Below, piece by piece: positions 26,958 to 36,912 of a stretch of DNA of 64,000 bases. Location of the stretch: contig NZ_RCWZ01000004.1 of NCBI RefSeq assembly GCF_003675385.1, positions 310,001-374,000 on the forward strand, given 5' to 3'. The notes under the pieces are model-generated. The model was given only the letters and a program-made list of their open reading frames with translations, was not told the DNA's origin and made no database searches. Position numbers and translations under genes: made by a program. The stretch's first letter is position 1. Every line of letters starts with the position of its first letter. This DNA comes from Mucilaginibacter kameinonensis. GTDB taxonomy: Bacteria; Bacteroidota; Bacteroidia; Sphingobacteriales; Sphingobacteriaceae.

Positions 26958-29435
26958 TTAAAACGGAAAAACCACTTTAAAACTAACATTCCGCCCGATG
27001 TTATAAATACCGAGGTGCCCGTTTGGCGATGACTGGTAGTATTCAAAATATTTTAAGCGGTTAAGGTTTGATTGGTAAGCCTTATCAAGAAGGTTATCAA
27101 CCTGTAAAAAAAGCTCACAGATGGTTTTGTCCGATTTATTTTTGATGGTAGCTCCCGCGCCCAAATTAAACAACGCGTAGCCTGGTGTGGCGGTTTCGGT
27201 GTTATCCAGGGCATAGTAGCGGTTTTGTGTGGTGTATGCATCCATTTCTGCTTTGAAGTAGATCTTTGAAAAAGCACCGTAAGCCTTTTGTAAACTCACT
27301 TTAAACTCCGACCGGATATGCAGCGGTGGGATAAAAGGCAGGTATTTAGCTGCACCGTTAGATTCATCAATGAGTTGTTTGTTGCCGTTGATACCCGTTA
27401 CATAAGCCAGGCTATTATTAAAAGCCAGCCACTTGATATTCTGCGGATGCATATTAAGCGTAAATTCCGCCCCGTATAATCGGGCACTGCTTTGCTGGTA
27501 TTGATAGGTACTGTTACCCGGAACAATCACCACAGGATTGCCGTCGGCATCAGTGAGTTTGGCCTGGTAAATATAATTGTTGATATGGTTGTTAAACAGT
27601 TCGGCAATCAGGTCCACGTCCTTCAGGTAAGCAATAAAGCCCAAATCTTCCTGCAGGCTAAATTCGGGGTTAAAACTACGATTGCCTAAGTATACGATAT
27701 GCGCGCCGGGATCGAGTCCGTTGGAGCCGATTTCGGTAATATTGGGCGCACGGTATCCTCTGGCGATATTCGCCTTAAACAGCAGGCGTTCGCTGATATT
27801 ATAGGTTATACCCAAACTGCCCGATACGCCCTGGTATACATGCTTAAAAGCAGGGAACTGCAAATGAGCGCCTGCTGTATCCGGTAATATCACATGCTGT
27901 TCAAACCCATTTTTAGGATTCGGCCCAACGTAAAAATCATGCCAGCTAATGTGCCTGTTATCATACCTGATGCCGCCTGAAATATCAACTTTCCCGATAG
28001 TTTTTTTGGCGAAAAAGAAAGTCCCCGCATCAAAAAGATTATAATCCGGGATGGGAAAATCTGTTGCAGCCTTGCTGCGGTTGGTTTGATACATGCCGTT
28101 CAACCCGAGGGTACTTTCAATACCTGCTATAGTCGGCAGATTGTATTTTACATCGTAATTAAGTGTATTAAGCACAACATATAAACCCGGCTGGTTTGTC
28201 TGTGTAGGGTGGTTATATTCCCTGCGGATACTCTGCTGTAAACCAAGCGAAGCATTGATACTGCTGCTTTCGCCCAATTTAAACTCATTGTTTGCGTATA
28301 CACGGTAATGTTGAATACGCTGATGCAGCGGGGTTATGCTGTATGATCTTAACTCATCATTACTTACAATTGGCCTGTTCCTGATATTATCGTTACTGCT
28401 TTCGGCTATTTGTTTGGTAAACTGCCGGGTAAGCGAGTCACGGCTGCCATCGGGTATTTCCTGGCGGTTATCGTAAACTGTCGCCGCTATTTGCGAGTAG
28501 CCCCATTTTTTATCAACCCTGGTCATTCCCGACAGGTTAAACTCACGAAAGCCGGTGTTATACACATAGCCATCAATACTGTTTTGATAATCATGTGCAG
28601 CTTTCGCGGTTGCCCGGAAAGCATACCGCCAATCATCTTTTCTGTAGGATAAGCCAAGCGAAGTGCCTATCATGCCGTTATTGGTATGGTAATCGGCAGT
28701 GTAATCGCCTTTTAAAACCCGGTTTTCGCCTGCAGTCAGGTAAGGGATCATATTGATCACCCCCGCCAGGGCATCCGAGCCATAGGTTAAACTTGCCGGC
28801 CCCTTCACTACCTCCGCGCGACCAATACCGTATTGATCTATCTCAATGCCATGTTCATCGCCCCATTGCTGCCCTTCCTGCCGTACGCCGTCATACAAGG
28901 TTAAAACACGGTTATAGCCTAATCCCCTGATAAACGGTTTGGAAATATTGGGCCCGGTGGTAACCGCGTTTACGCCAGGCACGCCTTTTACAATAGCATC
29001 AATAATGTTGTTGTTCACATTTTGATCCATCTCTTTCCGGGTCATTACCGCTATGGGTATGGGGTTACTCCTTAATTCGGTTTTACGTGATACCCCGGTT
29101 ACGGTCACCTCATTCAGTTTAGAGCTGCTTTCTTTCAGATTGCCGTTCAATAAGGCAACCTCATCAGGCTTTATGTTCACATTATAGCGTTCGGTAACAT
29201 ATCCTATGTTCGAAAAAACAATGGTATATGTACCTGCCGGAACATTTTTTAAATGATAATAACCTTTATCATTTGTGGTGCCCCCAATAGCGGTTCCGGA
29301 AAGCGCGACAGTAGCGAAGGAAAGCGGCTCGCTACCGGTGGTTAATCTCCCTTTAAGGGAGCCATGCTGCGCAGAAACCAAACTTGGGATCAACAAAAGG
29401 CATAGTATAGATAATATTTTCATTCGCTTTAGCAT
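26958..29435 (-). CDS. TonB-dependent receptor without a SusD partner
   Basis: An 825-residue outer-membrane receptor: signal peptide (about 1-22), carboxypeptidase-like regulatory domain (about 25-110), plug with FIRGLGYNRVLTLYDGVRQ (about 168-186) and VVKGPASLTYGSDALAGVI (about 208-226), then a barrel ending SFKVVFPF. It is not SusC-like. The length and the plug pattern GDEHGIEIDQYGIG resemble receptors for metals or siderophores, but the ligand is unknown. An ATG four codons inside (29423) is an alternative start. It lies between fbp and the arabinan operon, all on the minus strand. An AT-rich upstream region shows no TAnnTTTG box. Confidence 0.9.
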   Translation of the reverse strand: MLKRMKILSILCLLLIPSLVSAQHGSLKGRLTTGSEPLSFATVALSGTAIGGTTNDKGYYHLKNVPAGTYTIVFSNIGYVTERYNVNIKPDEVALLNGNLKESSSKLNEVTVTGVSRKTELRSNPIPIAVMTRKEMDQNVNNNIIDAIVKGVPGVNAVTTGPNISKPFIRGLGYNRVLTLYDGVRQEGQQWGDEHGIEIDQYGIGRAEVVKGPASLTYGSDALAGVINMIPYLTAGENRVLKGDYTADYHTNNGMIGTSLGLSYRKDDWRYAFRATAKAAHDYQNSIDGYVYNTGFREFNLSGMTRVDKKWGYSQIAATVYDNRQEIPDGSRDSLTRQFTKQIAESSNDNIRNRPIVSNDELRSYSITPLHQRIQHYRVYANNEFKLGESSSINASLGLQQSIRREYNHPTQTNQPGLYVVLNTLNYDVKYNLPTIAGIESTLGLNGMYQTNRSKAATDFPIPDYNLFDAGTFFFAKKTIGKVDISGGIRYDNRHISWHDFYVGPNPKNGFEQHVILPDTAGAHLQFPAFKHVYQGVSGSLGITYNISERLLFKANIARGYRAPNITEIGSNGLDPGAHIVYLGNRSFNPEFSLQEDLGFIAYLKDVDLIAELFNNHINNYIYQAKLTDADGNPVVIVPGNSTYQYQQSSARLYGAEFTLNMHPQNIKWLAFNNSLAYVTGINGNKQLIDESNGAAKYLPFIPPLHIRSEFKVSLQKAYGAFSKIYFKAEMDAYTTQNRYYALDNTETATPGYALFNLGAGATIKNKSDKTICELFLQVDNLLDKAYQSNLNRLKYFEYYQSSPNGHLGIYNIGRNVSFKVVFPF

Positions 29436-29561
29436 ATCTTAAATAATATACAAAACAAATAAAAAAAATTAGTCTTACCTAATTTTTAAATTAGAGAAAA
29501 TAAAATTATAGCATATGTCACTACAAATGATCCAAGCCTGCAAACCGAAACTATTTATTAA

Positions 29562-30605
29562 TCAGATAACTTTCTTTTGCGGAGCTATAGATGGTTGCTG
29601 CGGAGAAAAGGCCAGCATAAACTCTTCTGCCCGTTTAATCATATTTTCGGAGCCTATAAAAATAGACGAACGCTGATGAAGTTCATTCACATCTAAATCG
29701 AGGATCCGGTCATAGCCTGTAGATGCCAGGCCACCGGCCTGTTCCACAATAAAGGCCATCGGGTTGCACTCATAAACCAGTCGCAATTTTCCGTTTGGAT
29801 ACTGGGCTGTAGTTGGATAAAGGAAGATACCGCCTTTAATCAGGTTACGGTGAATATCGGCTATCATTGATCCGGTGTAGCGTGAGGTGTAAGGGCGGCT
29901 GGTGGCCTCGTCCTCAACCTGGCAGTACTTGATGTATTTTTTTACGCCTAAGGGGAAATGCGTATAGTATCCTTCATTGATCGAATACAGATTACCATCT
30001 TTCGGCATTTTTATATCAGGGTGCGACAAGCAAAACTCCCCAATTGAAGGATCAAGCGTAAAGCCGTTAACCCCTTTACCTGTAGTATAAACCAGCATGG
30101 TTGATGATCCGTAGATCACGTAACCGGCGGCTACCTGCTCAGTACCTTTCTGCAGTACATCCTGCAAAGTAGCTTTACCGTCTACAGATTTACGGCGGTA
30201 AATGGAAAATATAGTGCCCACACTCACATTTACGTCAATATTTGATGAACCATCCAACGGATCGATGGCTACAATATATTTGGCATGTTTGGAGATTTCC
30301 GATTCTATCAGGATATGCTCGTCATTCTCCTCCGAAGCTACTACACAGCACTCGCCCCCGCTTCGTAATGCCGAAATAAATTGCTCATTGGCATAAACAT
30401 CCATTTTTTTTTGACGCTCGCCATGAGAGTTTACCGAATCAGTTTCGCCAATAATATCTATAAGCCCGGCTTTGCTGATCTCGCGGTTTACAATTTTAGC
30501 AGCGATGCCGATATCGCGTAAAAGCCTTGATAACTCGCCTTTGGCAAAAGGGAAATCAGCCTGTTTCTCTATAATAAATTGTCCTAACGTTATTACTCTT
30601 TTCAT
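29562..30605 (-). CDS. fbp: Fructose-1,6-bisphosphatase class I
   Basis: A 347-residue cytoplasmic gluconeogenic enzyme hydrolysing fructose 1,6-bisphosphate. The metal and substrate motifs are clear: SEENDEHI (about 96-103), DPLDGSSNIDVNVSVGTIF (about 114-132) and a late CNPMAFIVEQAGG segment (about 283-295). The length fits class I enzymes. There is no signal peptide. Gluconeogenesis from pentose or acid-sugar products would suit the neighbouring degradation genes, but fbp is a housekeeping gene and its position may be incidental. Confidence 0.96.
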   Translation of the reverse strand: MKRVITLGQFIIEKQADFPFAKGELSRLLRDIGIAAKIVNREISKAGLIDIIGETDSVNSHGERQKKMDVYANEQFISALRSGGECCVVASEENDEHILIESEISKHAKYIVAIDPLDGSSNIDVNVSVGTIFSIYRRKSVDGKATLQDVLQKGTEQVAAGYVIYGSSTMLVYTTGKGVNGFTLDPSIGEFCLSHPDIKMPKDGNLYSINEGYYTHFPLGVKKYIKYCQVEDEATSRPYTSRYTGSMIADIHRNLIKGGIFLYPTTAQYPNGKLRLVYECNPMAFIVEQAGGLASTGYDRILDLDVNELHQRSSIFIGSENMIKRAEEFMLAFSPQQPSIAPQKKVI

Positions 30606-31024
30606 GAGGATGTGTATTTAATCGGTTAACAGAAATATTAAAAAATGCCGGCCGTAGACCGGGTTGTTTATAATTAGGATGCGGCGTTGTCATTAGCGAC
30701 AAATAGGAATAACAATATTGACCCGGCAGGATCAAACTGCGTCCTATTCTCTCATAATCAACTTTTTTGCTAAGTTACCGGCCTTAAGCCCCCTAACTGT
30801 CATGCCCCGTCCCCCGCTATTTTAGCGCACGTTTACCTCTGTCCAGGCTTGTAAATACCGATTACAGGCAGATAATATCATAACCGGTAACAAGCGCGTA
30901 TTCCTTTTGATAATATCGTACAATAATTGGATAACGGTTGGATGAAAATGGGAGACGGCAGTATCCATCTTTGTTTTATATCAAAACCAATTAATTAAGG
31001 CCTGCTATTATAATTTATAAGTAT
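30606..31024. other. Divergent intergenic region between fbp and the acid-sugar operon
   Basis: 419 bases without a supported gene. No exact TAnnTTTG box was found on either strand; the nearest match for the plus operon is CATCTTTG near 30967-30974. AT-rich sequence precedes the alcohol dehydrogenase ATG. A partial likeness to the AraC operator (ATATCAAAA near 30979) is too short to trust. Confidence 0.4.
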
Positions 31025-32191
31025 ATGCCGCAAACTTTACATCCTTATCGCGACATCACTATCCGGTTTCCAGGCCAGGTAATTGTTGGCAAAAACTCGC
31101 TTTTAAAACTAACCGATGAGGTTGTTGGCCAGGGTTATAAATCAACTTTGATAGTTACCATCAGCCCGCTTTTAGATAAACTTGAGCCGCTTTTAGCTCT
31201 GCTCAAGGGAGCCGGAGTTACCGTTCATGTTGATACATCGATAGTAAGGGAGCCATCTTTTAAAGATTTTGAAGATCTGCTTGCAAATGTTAAAAACACT
31301 CATGCAGATGTGATCATAGGCATTGGCGGCGGCAGTGTGCTTGACGTAGCTAAACTGATAGCCGCGCAGATTGATAATGATCAGACACTGGCTGAGATCA
31401 CGGGCATGGGCCTGCTTAAAAATCGTAATAAAAAACTCATCTGCGTACCTACAACAGCCGGTACAGGCAGCGAAGCTTCACCTAACGCCATATTGATAGA
31501 CGATGCGGACAATCAGAAAAAAGGGATCATAAGCCCATACCTGGTTCCGGATGTGGTGATCATTGACCCGGCATTGATGATCAGTCTCCCGCCAGAGGTT
31601 ACCGCGGCTACCGGTCTTGATGCTTTAACCCATTGCCTTGAAGCTTATACCAATCTATACGCGCATCCATTCATTGATATGTACGCCCTTGAAGGTATTA
31701 GATTGATAGCCGGCAACCTGGTTAAAGCGGTAAACGATGGTACCGATGAAGATGCCCGAACCCAATTGGCCATTGGCAGTTTAATGGGTGGTTTTTGCTT
31801 GGGCCCGGTTAATACGGCGGGTGTTCACGCGCTCTCCTATCCGCTGGGCAGCATGTATCATATCGCTCACGGCTTATCAAATGCCTTACTGCTGCCTTTT
31901 GTAATGGAATACAATATCCCTGCAGCGCCGGAAAGATATGCAGCAATTGCACGCGCGTTGGGTTGTAACAGTAGCATCAACGATTTTGAAACGGCTCATG
32001 CAGGTGTAGAAAAGATCCGCCAATTAATTAAGGATTGCGGCATCCCTGCAACCCTGAAAGAAATAGATATAGATAAAAACACCATACCGCAAATGGCCGC
32101 CGACGCCATGAAAATTACGCGCTTGCTCAAAAACAACCCGCGACCGATAACCATAGATGACGCTGTAACCATTTACGAGGCTGCTTATTAA
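31025..32191 (+). CDS. Iron-containing (group III) alcohol dehydrogenase
   Basis: A 388-residue cytoplasmic NAD(P)-dependent dehydrogenase. Visible motifs are the nucleotide-binding GIGGGSVLDVAKLIA (about 99-113), CVPTTAGTGSEASP (about 140-153) and the metal region DALTHCLEAYTN plus MYHIAHGLSNALLLP with the coordinating histidines. Family members interconvert aldehydes or ketones and alcohols. It opens a seven-gene operon (10 bases to the next gene) with a DapA-like aldolase, a PdxA homologue and an acid-sugar kinase. It may therefore oxidise or reduce a sugar-derived hydroxy acid or a small aldehyde such as lactaldehyde released by the aldolase (inference). Confidence 0.9.
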   Translation: MPQTLHPYRDITIRFPGQVIVGKNSLLKLTDEVVGQGYKSTLIVTISPLLDKLEPLLALLKGAGVTVHVDTSIVREPSFKDFEDLLANVKNTHADVIIGIGGGSVLDVAKLIAAQIDNDQTLAEITGMGLLKNRNKKLICVPTTAGTGSEASPNAILIDDADNQKKGIISPYLVPDVVIIDPALMISLPPEVTAATGLDALTHCLEAYTNLYAHPFIDMYALEGIRLIAGNLVKAVNDGTDEDARTQLAIGSLMGGFCLGPVNTAGVHALSYPLGSMYHIAHGLSNALLLPFVMEYNIPAAPERYAAIARALGCNSSINDFETAHAGVEKIRQLIKDCGIPATLKEIDIDKNTIPQMAADAMKITRLLKNNPRPITIDDAVTIYEAAY

Positions 32192-32201
32192 TACATCATA
32201 A

Positions 32202-33134
32202 ATGAAACTAAAAAAGAAATATAATGGCCTGGTAGTGCCATCAATTACGCCACTGACCGATAGCTACAAACTTGATCACGAAGCGGTTGAAAAGATATTC
32301 GACAATATTTTCAACTACGGCGGCGTACCTTTTATACTGGGAACCACCGGCGAATCGGCCTCCTTACCAAACGATCTTAAACTTGATTTTGTTAAGCTGG
32401 CAACATCGGTAAGGCAGCCCGGCAGATTGCTTTATGCGGGCATTTCCTCAAATTGCCTGGCCGATTCAATTGAGCTGGCCAAACGTTGTGCCGATGAAGG
32501 TATTGACGTTGCTGTAGCCCATCTACCTGCCTATTTCACTTTAACTGAATACGAAATTAAAACATACTTTGAAACGCTGGCTAACGAGGTACCTATCCCG
32601 CTGATAGTTTACAATATACCGGCTACAACCAATGTATCTATAAACCTAAATCTTCTCGATGAATTAAGCCATCACGATAATATTGTTGGTACCAAAGATT
32701 CGGAACGTAACCACGACCGTTTGAAGGATTCGCTTAAATTATGGGCCGGCCGGGCCGATTTCAGTCACTTCCTGGGCTGGGGCGCACAATCTGCCCATGC
32801 CCTGTTTACAGGCAGCGACGGCCTGGTACCAAGTACCGGAAACCTTTTCCCCGATATTTATTACAAAATGATAGTGGCGGCCGACAATAATGATGAAGCG
32901 GCAGCATTGCTATTGCAAAGGCACTCCAACCTGGTTGGCGACATTTACCAGGGCAAACGCCTGCTGGGCGAATCATTAGCGGCACTAAAATCATTAATGC
33001 AAAGTGCCGGCTTGTGCCGCTCGTACATGATGCCGCCGCTGTTAAAAGTGAGCGAGGCTGAAGCCACCGAGTTGCAAAACAAATTGCAAAGCATGCTTAA
33101 TGTTGAAAACCTTAGCTTACCGATATACCAATGA
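32202..33134 (+). CDS. Dihydrodipicolinate synthase (DapA) family aldolase/lyase
   Basis: A 310-residue class I aldolase-fold protein. The Schiff-base lysine is Lys165 (VGTKDSER), the catalytic tyrosine Tyr137 (IVYNIPAT), and the carboxylate-binding loop is GTTGES (47-52). Lysine biosynthesis is unlikely in this context: the gene sits between Fe-alcohol dehydrogenase and PdxA-like genes. DapA relatives in sugar-acid loci are 2-keto-3-deoxy acid aldolases or dehydratases, producing pyruvate plus an aldehyde. Its stop overlaps the PdxA start by 4 bases. Confidence 0.88.
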   Translation: MKLKKKYNGLVVPSITPLTDSYKLDHEAVEKIFDNIFNYGGVPFILGTTGESASLPNDLKLDFVKLATSVRQPGRLLYAGISSNCLADSIELAKRCADEGIDVAVAHLPAYFTLTEYEIKTYFETLANEVPIPLIVYNIPATTNVSINLNLLDELSHHDNIVGTKDSERNHDRLKDSLKLWAGRADFSHFLGWGAQSAHALFTGSDGLVPSTGNLFPDIYYKMIVAADNNDEAAALLLQRHSNLVGDIYQGKRLLGESLAALKSLMQSAGLCRSYMMPPLLKVSEAEATELQNKLQSMLNVENLSLPIYQ

Positions 33135-34171
33135 TAGCCGAGAAACCCATCATAGCGATAACTATGGGCGATCCGGCAAGCATTGGCCCAGAAATTGCCG
33201 TTAAAGCCCTGCTTACCGAAAGGTTGTTTGAGATCTGCCGTCCATTGATTATAGGTGATACCGGGGTATTTTTTGATATCATAAAACGATTAGGTTTAGA
33301 GGCACGCATCAGCTCCATAAAAGATATCCGCAAGGCCAACTTTGAGTTTGGCAAACCCGATGTTTATGATCTGCAAAATGTAGATATGGAACAGCTGCGC
33401 TTTGGCGAGATCTCGGCTATGGCAGGTAATGCCTCGTTTGAAGCGGTTAAAAAAGCTATTGAACTGGCACTTAGCGGTGAAGTTGACGCTACGGTAACAG
33501 GCCCTATCAACAAAAAATCAATTAATGAAGCCGGGCATCATTTTGCCGGGCATACAGAAATCTACGCGCATTACACCGGCACAAAAAAATATGCCATGTT
33601 GCTGGTTGAGCATAACATGAAGGTGATCCACGTATCAACCCATGTTTCATTAAGACAGGCTTGTGACCTGGTAAAAAAAGACCGCATTATTGAAGTGATT
33701 GAACTATTGCAGGATGGTTTAATTTCATTGGGCGAGAAGAACCTGAAGATAGGTGTAGCCGGACTTAACCCTCATGCCGGTGATTCGGGTTTGTTTGGTA
33801 CAGAAGATGAATTTGAGATCCTTCCGGCTGTGCAGGAGGCTCTAAAATTAGGTTATGATGTGGATGGCCCGGTACCTGCCGATACCTTGTTTTCCAAAGC
33901 ATCAACCGGGTATTATGGTGGTATCGTGGCTATGTACCATGATCAGGGGCACATCCCCTTCAAGCTTACCGGCTTTAAATGGAATGCCGAAAAACAGCAG
34001 ATGGACAGCGTAAAAGGCGTTAACATAACTATGGGCCTGCCTATCATCCGTACCTCGGTGGACCACGGTACCGCTTTTGAAATTGCCGGAAAAGGGATTG
34101 CCAGCAGCGACGCCATGATACTGGCTATCGAGTCGGCAGTGCAATTGAGCAAAAATAGAGTAAAAGTATAA
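33131..34171 (+). CDS. PdxA-family phospho-acid-sugar dehydrogenase (PdxA2-like)
   Basis: A 346-residue oxidoreductase of the 4-hydroxythreonine-4-phosphate dehydrogenase family. Typical segments are ITMGDPASIGPEI (10-22), the metal-binding AGHTEIYAHY region (about 139-148), GLNPHAGDSGLFG and MYHDQGHIPFK. PdxA2 enzymes paired with DUF1537 kinases oxidise and decarboxylate 4-phospho-D-threonate or related phosphorylated four-carbon acids to dihydroxyacetone phosphate. The kinase gene follows after 3 bases, which strongly favours this catabolic role over vitamin B6 synthesis. The exact stereochemistry of the substrate is unknown. Confidence 0.9.
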   Translation: MIAEKPIIAITMGDPASIGPEIAVKALLTERLFEICRPLIIGDTGVFFDIIKRLGLEARISSIKDIRKANFEFGKPDVYDLQNVDMEQLRFGEISAMAGNASFEAVKKAIELALSGEVDATVTGPINKKSINEAGHHFAGHTEIYAHYTGTKKYAMLLVEHNMKVIHVSTHVSLRQACDLVKKDRIIEVIELLQDGLISLGEKNLKIGVAGLNPHAGDSGLFGTEDEFEILPAVQEALKLGYDVDGPVPADTLFSKASTGYYGGIVAMYHDQGHIPFKLTGFKWNAEKQQMDSVKGVNITMGLPIIRTSVDHGTAFEIAGKGIASSDAMILAIESAVQLSKNRVKV

Positions 34172-34174
34172 GCT

Positions 34175-35341
34175 ATGATCGCTGTAATTGCAGATGATTT
34201 AACGGGAGCCGCCGAACTGGCGGGCATAGGCCTCAACCACGGGTTAAGAGCCGAGGTGAGCACCACTGTTGATGAATACTGCGATGCAGATCTGCTGATC
34301 ATAGCTACCGATACCCGTTCAGTTACTGAAGCCCGGGCAAAGGAGATTGTTCATGATCTTACCGTTCAGTTACAGCGATTGAAACCCCGATTTATTTTTA
34401 AAAAGATAGATTCGGTTTTACGGGGCCATATTATTGAGGAATTGCAAAGCCAGCTTGCAGCATCAGGTTTAAAAAGGGCTTTGATTATACCCGGCAATCC
34501 TCATCATTCCAAAAAACTTATCGGCGAAACGTTCCACTACAACAGCGCACCTATCCACCTCAGTGATTTCGCCAACGATCCAACTTTCCCGGCCTTAAGC
34601 TCAAATATTATTGAATTATTAAGAGCCGATGAAAAGATCCGGTTGATTAAAAAAGATGACAAGCTACCAGCGACAGGAATCATTATAGGAGCAGCCAATG
34701 ACGAAGATGATCTTAAATATTGGGTAAGTAAAACGGATAGCGATACCGTTTTGGCAGGCTCAGCAAATTTGTTTACCTCACTGCTCGAATCTTTAACCGC
34801 TCCGCAAGAGGTTGAAACTATTGATCCCGAAACTACCGGCAGACGGCTGTTTGTATTCGGCAGTACGTTTTATCAGGGTAAGTTAAACCTAAGTGATGGC
34901 CGGCACAACAATATCCCCGTACATTATGTCCCCGCGGCAACCATCTGCGCCGAAACCAGCGGTGATAATGTGCATGCCCTTTTTGCCAGTCACGTGGCAT
35001 CAAGCATTGTAGCAGGCAACAATGCCATCATAGCCATAAACCCCGATTTTATTAAGCATATTAAAGTAGACCCGGTATTACTAAGCCACAAAATGGCGGA
35101 TATAGTAAAACAGGTTATTGACCACACTTCGCTCCACGAATTGTTGATTGAGGGTGGCGCAACCGCTTGGGCCATACTTGAGCGTTTAAACATCAAAAAA
35201 TTATATCCCTCAAAACTAATAGCTCCCGGAGTTATTCATATGCGCATAGCAGGCAATAACCAATTATGTTTAACTTTAAAACCGGGCAGCTACCCCTGGC
35301 CTGCTCCCGTTTGGGAAACCAACAATTATACCTGCATATGA
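34175..35341 (+). CDS. Four-carbon acid-sugar kinase family protein (DUF1537)
   Basis: A 388-residue ATP-dependent kinase of the OtnK/DtnK family. The N-terminal substrate domain begins IAVIADDLTGAAELAG (2-17) and includes FKKIDSVLRGH (about 75-85). The C-terminal nucleotide domain contains LLIEGGATAWAI and ends with KLIAPGVIHMRI followed by LTLKPGSYPWP. Family members phosphorylate D-threonate, L-threonate or D-erythronate at the 4-position, feeding PdxA2-type dehydrogenases. Its stop overlaps the symporter start (ATGA), so the two are translationally coupled. The natural substrate here is not known and need not be a four-carbon acid. Confidence 0.9.
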   Translation: MIAVIADDLTGAAELAGIGLNHGLRAEVSTTVDEYCDADLLIIATDTRSVTEARAKEIVHDLTVQLQRLKPRFIFKKIDSVLRGHIIEELQSQLAASGLKRALIIPGNPHHSKKLIGETFHYNSAPIHLSDFANDPTFPALSSNIIELLRADEKIRLIKKDDKLPATGIIIGAANDEDDLKYWVSKTDSDTVLAGSANLFTSLLESLTAPQEVETIDPETTGRRLFVFGSTFYQGKLNLSDGRHNNIPVHYVPAATICAETSGDNVHALFASHVASSIVAGNNAIIAINPDFIKHIKVDPVLLSHKMADIVKQVIDHTSLHELLIEGGATAWAILERLNIKKLYPSKLIAPGVIHMRIAGNNQLCLTLKPGSYPWPAPVWETNNYTCI

Positions 35342-36903
35342 AACATGAAACCCTGCACCTGGCAGATTATATTATCATCGCCCTGGCACTGGCCATTTCA
35401 TTAACCATCGGTCTCAAATTTTCAAAAGGACAAAACTCCACCAAAAAATATTTTGTATCGCGCGGCTCTATCCCGGCCTGGGCCATAGGCATGTCGTTAA
35501 TGGCTACCCTCATCAGCAGTGTAACTTTCCTGGCCTATCCCGGCGAGGGTTTTGCATCCAATTGGATCTTGTTGGTTCAGGGCTTAATGGTTCCGGTAGT
35601 TTTATTGCTGATGGTTTGGTTCATAGTCCCCCTTTACCGCGAGGTGATAGGCGTAAGCACCTACGAGTATTTTGAAAAACGCTTCGGCCTGTTTGCCCGC
35701 TTTTATAGCTCTATCAGTTTTGTGCTCACCCACTTTTCAAAAATGGGGACCGTGTTTTTCCTGCTGGCGCTGGCACTCTCCAACATGACCAATACCAATA
35801 CTTTTGCCATTATCTGGGTTATAGGATTTGTGATCATTGTCATTACACTTATTGGCGGTATTGAGGCCGTAATTTGGGCTGATGTGGTACAAGGTTTTCT
35901 GCTGATAGGCGGCGGCATAGCATCGTTCATCATTCTTATTTGTTCGATAAAAGGGGGCTTTCCAGAGCTTTGGCATATTGCCAGCGTTAACCACAAAAAT
36001 AACTTCGGCCCCTACTCCTGGAATTTCAAGAAACTCACCTTTATCGTAATGGCTATAAACGGCGTGTTTTACGCCATCCAGAAATACGGAACCGATCAAA
36101 CCATGGTACAGCGTTACCTGACTGCTAAAACCGACAAAGCAGCTATTCGCGCATCCATATTAGGAGTGGCGCTTACCGTGCCTTTATGGGCTTTGTTCAT
36201 GTTTATTGGCACTGCATTATTTGCCTATTATCAGCAAAACCCACTACCTGCAGGTATTAAAGCCGACGCGGTTTTTCCTTATTTTATCATGAGCCAACTA
36301 CCTACCGGCGTTGTAGGATTGATATTGGCAGCGTTGATCTCGGCAGCTATCTCCAGCCTTGGAGCAGATCTTAACTGTCTTTCGGCCATTGGTGTGGAAG
36401 ATTATTACAAAAAATTCAGGCCTCATAAATCAGATAAGGATTACCTAAAAGCCGGGAGATGGATAGTAGTACTGGCCGGTTTCGGTGCTATGGGTATAGC
36501 TACCCTATATATGCTTGCCGGCGATGAAGGCGCATTGGGCATTGTGTTTACCCTCTACGCCATTTTTTCGGGTGGTATAGCTGGGATCTTTTTATTGGGA
36601 CTGTTCAGCAGCAGGGCAAATAGCCAGGGGGTAAACATCGGCATCATTGCCTGCATCCTGTTTACCGGTTACGCGTTTTTAACATCTGCCAAAATTGGTT
36701 TGGGTGATGATAAACATATCCTGCTTGATCTGGGCAAATATAATTTCAATCAGCATAAATACATGCTCGGTGTATACAGCCATCTGGTGGTGATCATAGT
36801 TGGCTCCCTGGCCAGTTTGTTTTTCCCTAAACCCGAGTTAAATAAAAACCTCCTTTTCAGCGGGTGGCTTGAGGCCAAACGCGCCGGAAAGCTTACCAAA
36901 TAA
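35338..36903 (+). CDS. Sodium/solute symporter (SSS family), acid-sugar operon
   Basis: A 521-residue inner-membrane transporter with about 13 hydrophobic segments, using the ATG at 35338 that overlaps the kinase stop. SSS hallmarks are the early YFVSRGSIPAWAIGMSLMAT segment (TM2 region), GGIEAVIWADVVQG and a GTDQTMVQRYLTAK loop. It probably imports the substrate of the downstream catabolic enzymes. A second SSS gene is encoded at 51941-53542 in the convergent operon; the two differ in sequence and probably carry different solutes. Confidence 0.92.
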   Translation: MKHETLHLADYIIIALALAISLTIGLKFSKGQNSTKKYFVSRGSIPAWAIGMSLMATLISSVTFLAYPGEGFASNWILLVQGLMVPVVLLLMVWFIVPLYREVIGVSTYEYFEKRFGLFARFYSSISFVLTHFSKMGTVFFLLALALSNMTNTNTFAIIWVIGFVIIVITLIGGIEAVIWADVVQGFLLIGGGIASFIILICSIKGGFPELWHIASVNHKNNFGPYSWNFKKLTFIVMAINGVFYAIQKYGTDQTMVQRYLTAKTDKAAIRASILGVALTVPLWALFMFIGTALFAYYQQNPLPAGIKADAVFPYFIMSQLPTGVVGLILAALISAAISSLGADLNCLSAIGVEDYYKKFRPHKSDKDYLKAGRWIVVLAGFGAMGIATLYMLAGDEGALGIVFTLYAIFSGGIAGIFLLGLFSSRANSQGVNIGIIACILFTGYAFLTSAKIGLGDDKHILLDLGKYNFNQHKYMLGVYSHLVVIIVGSLASLFFPKPELNKNLLFSGWLEAKRAGKLTK

Positions 36904-36912
36904 TTTACAGCA

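Noticed and set aside
30976..30995. ATATCAAAA upstream of the acid-sugar operon considered as an operator
   Set aside because: Only about nine bases match and the expected box position would fall inside the coding region.
32202..33134. Lysine-biosynthetic DapA
   Set aside because: The catalytic residues are shared by aldolase relatives, and the operon context is sugar-acid catabolism with no lysine genes.
33131..34171. Vitamin B6 biosynthetic PdxA
   Set aside because: Direct coupling to a DUF1537 kinase favours the catabolic PdxA2 role.
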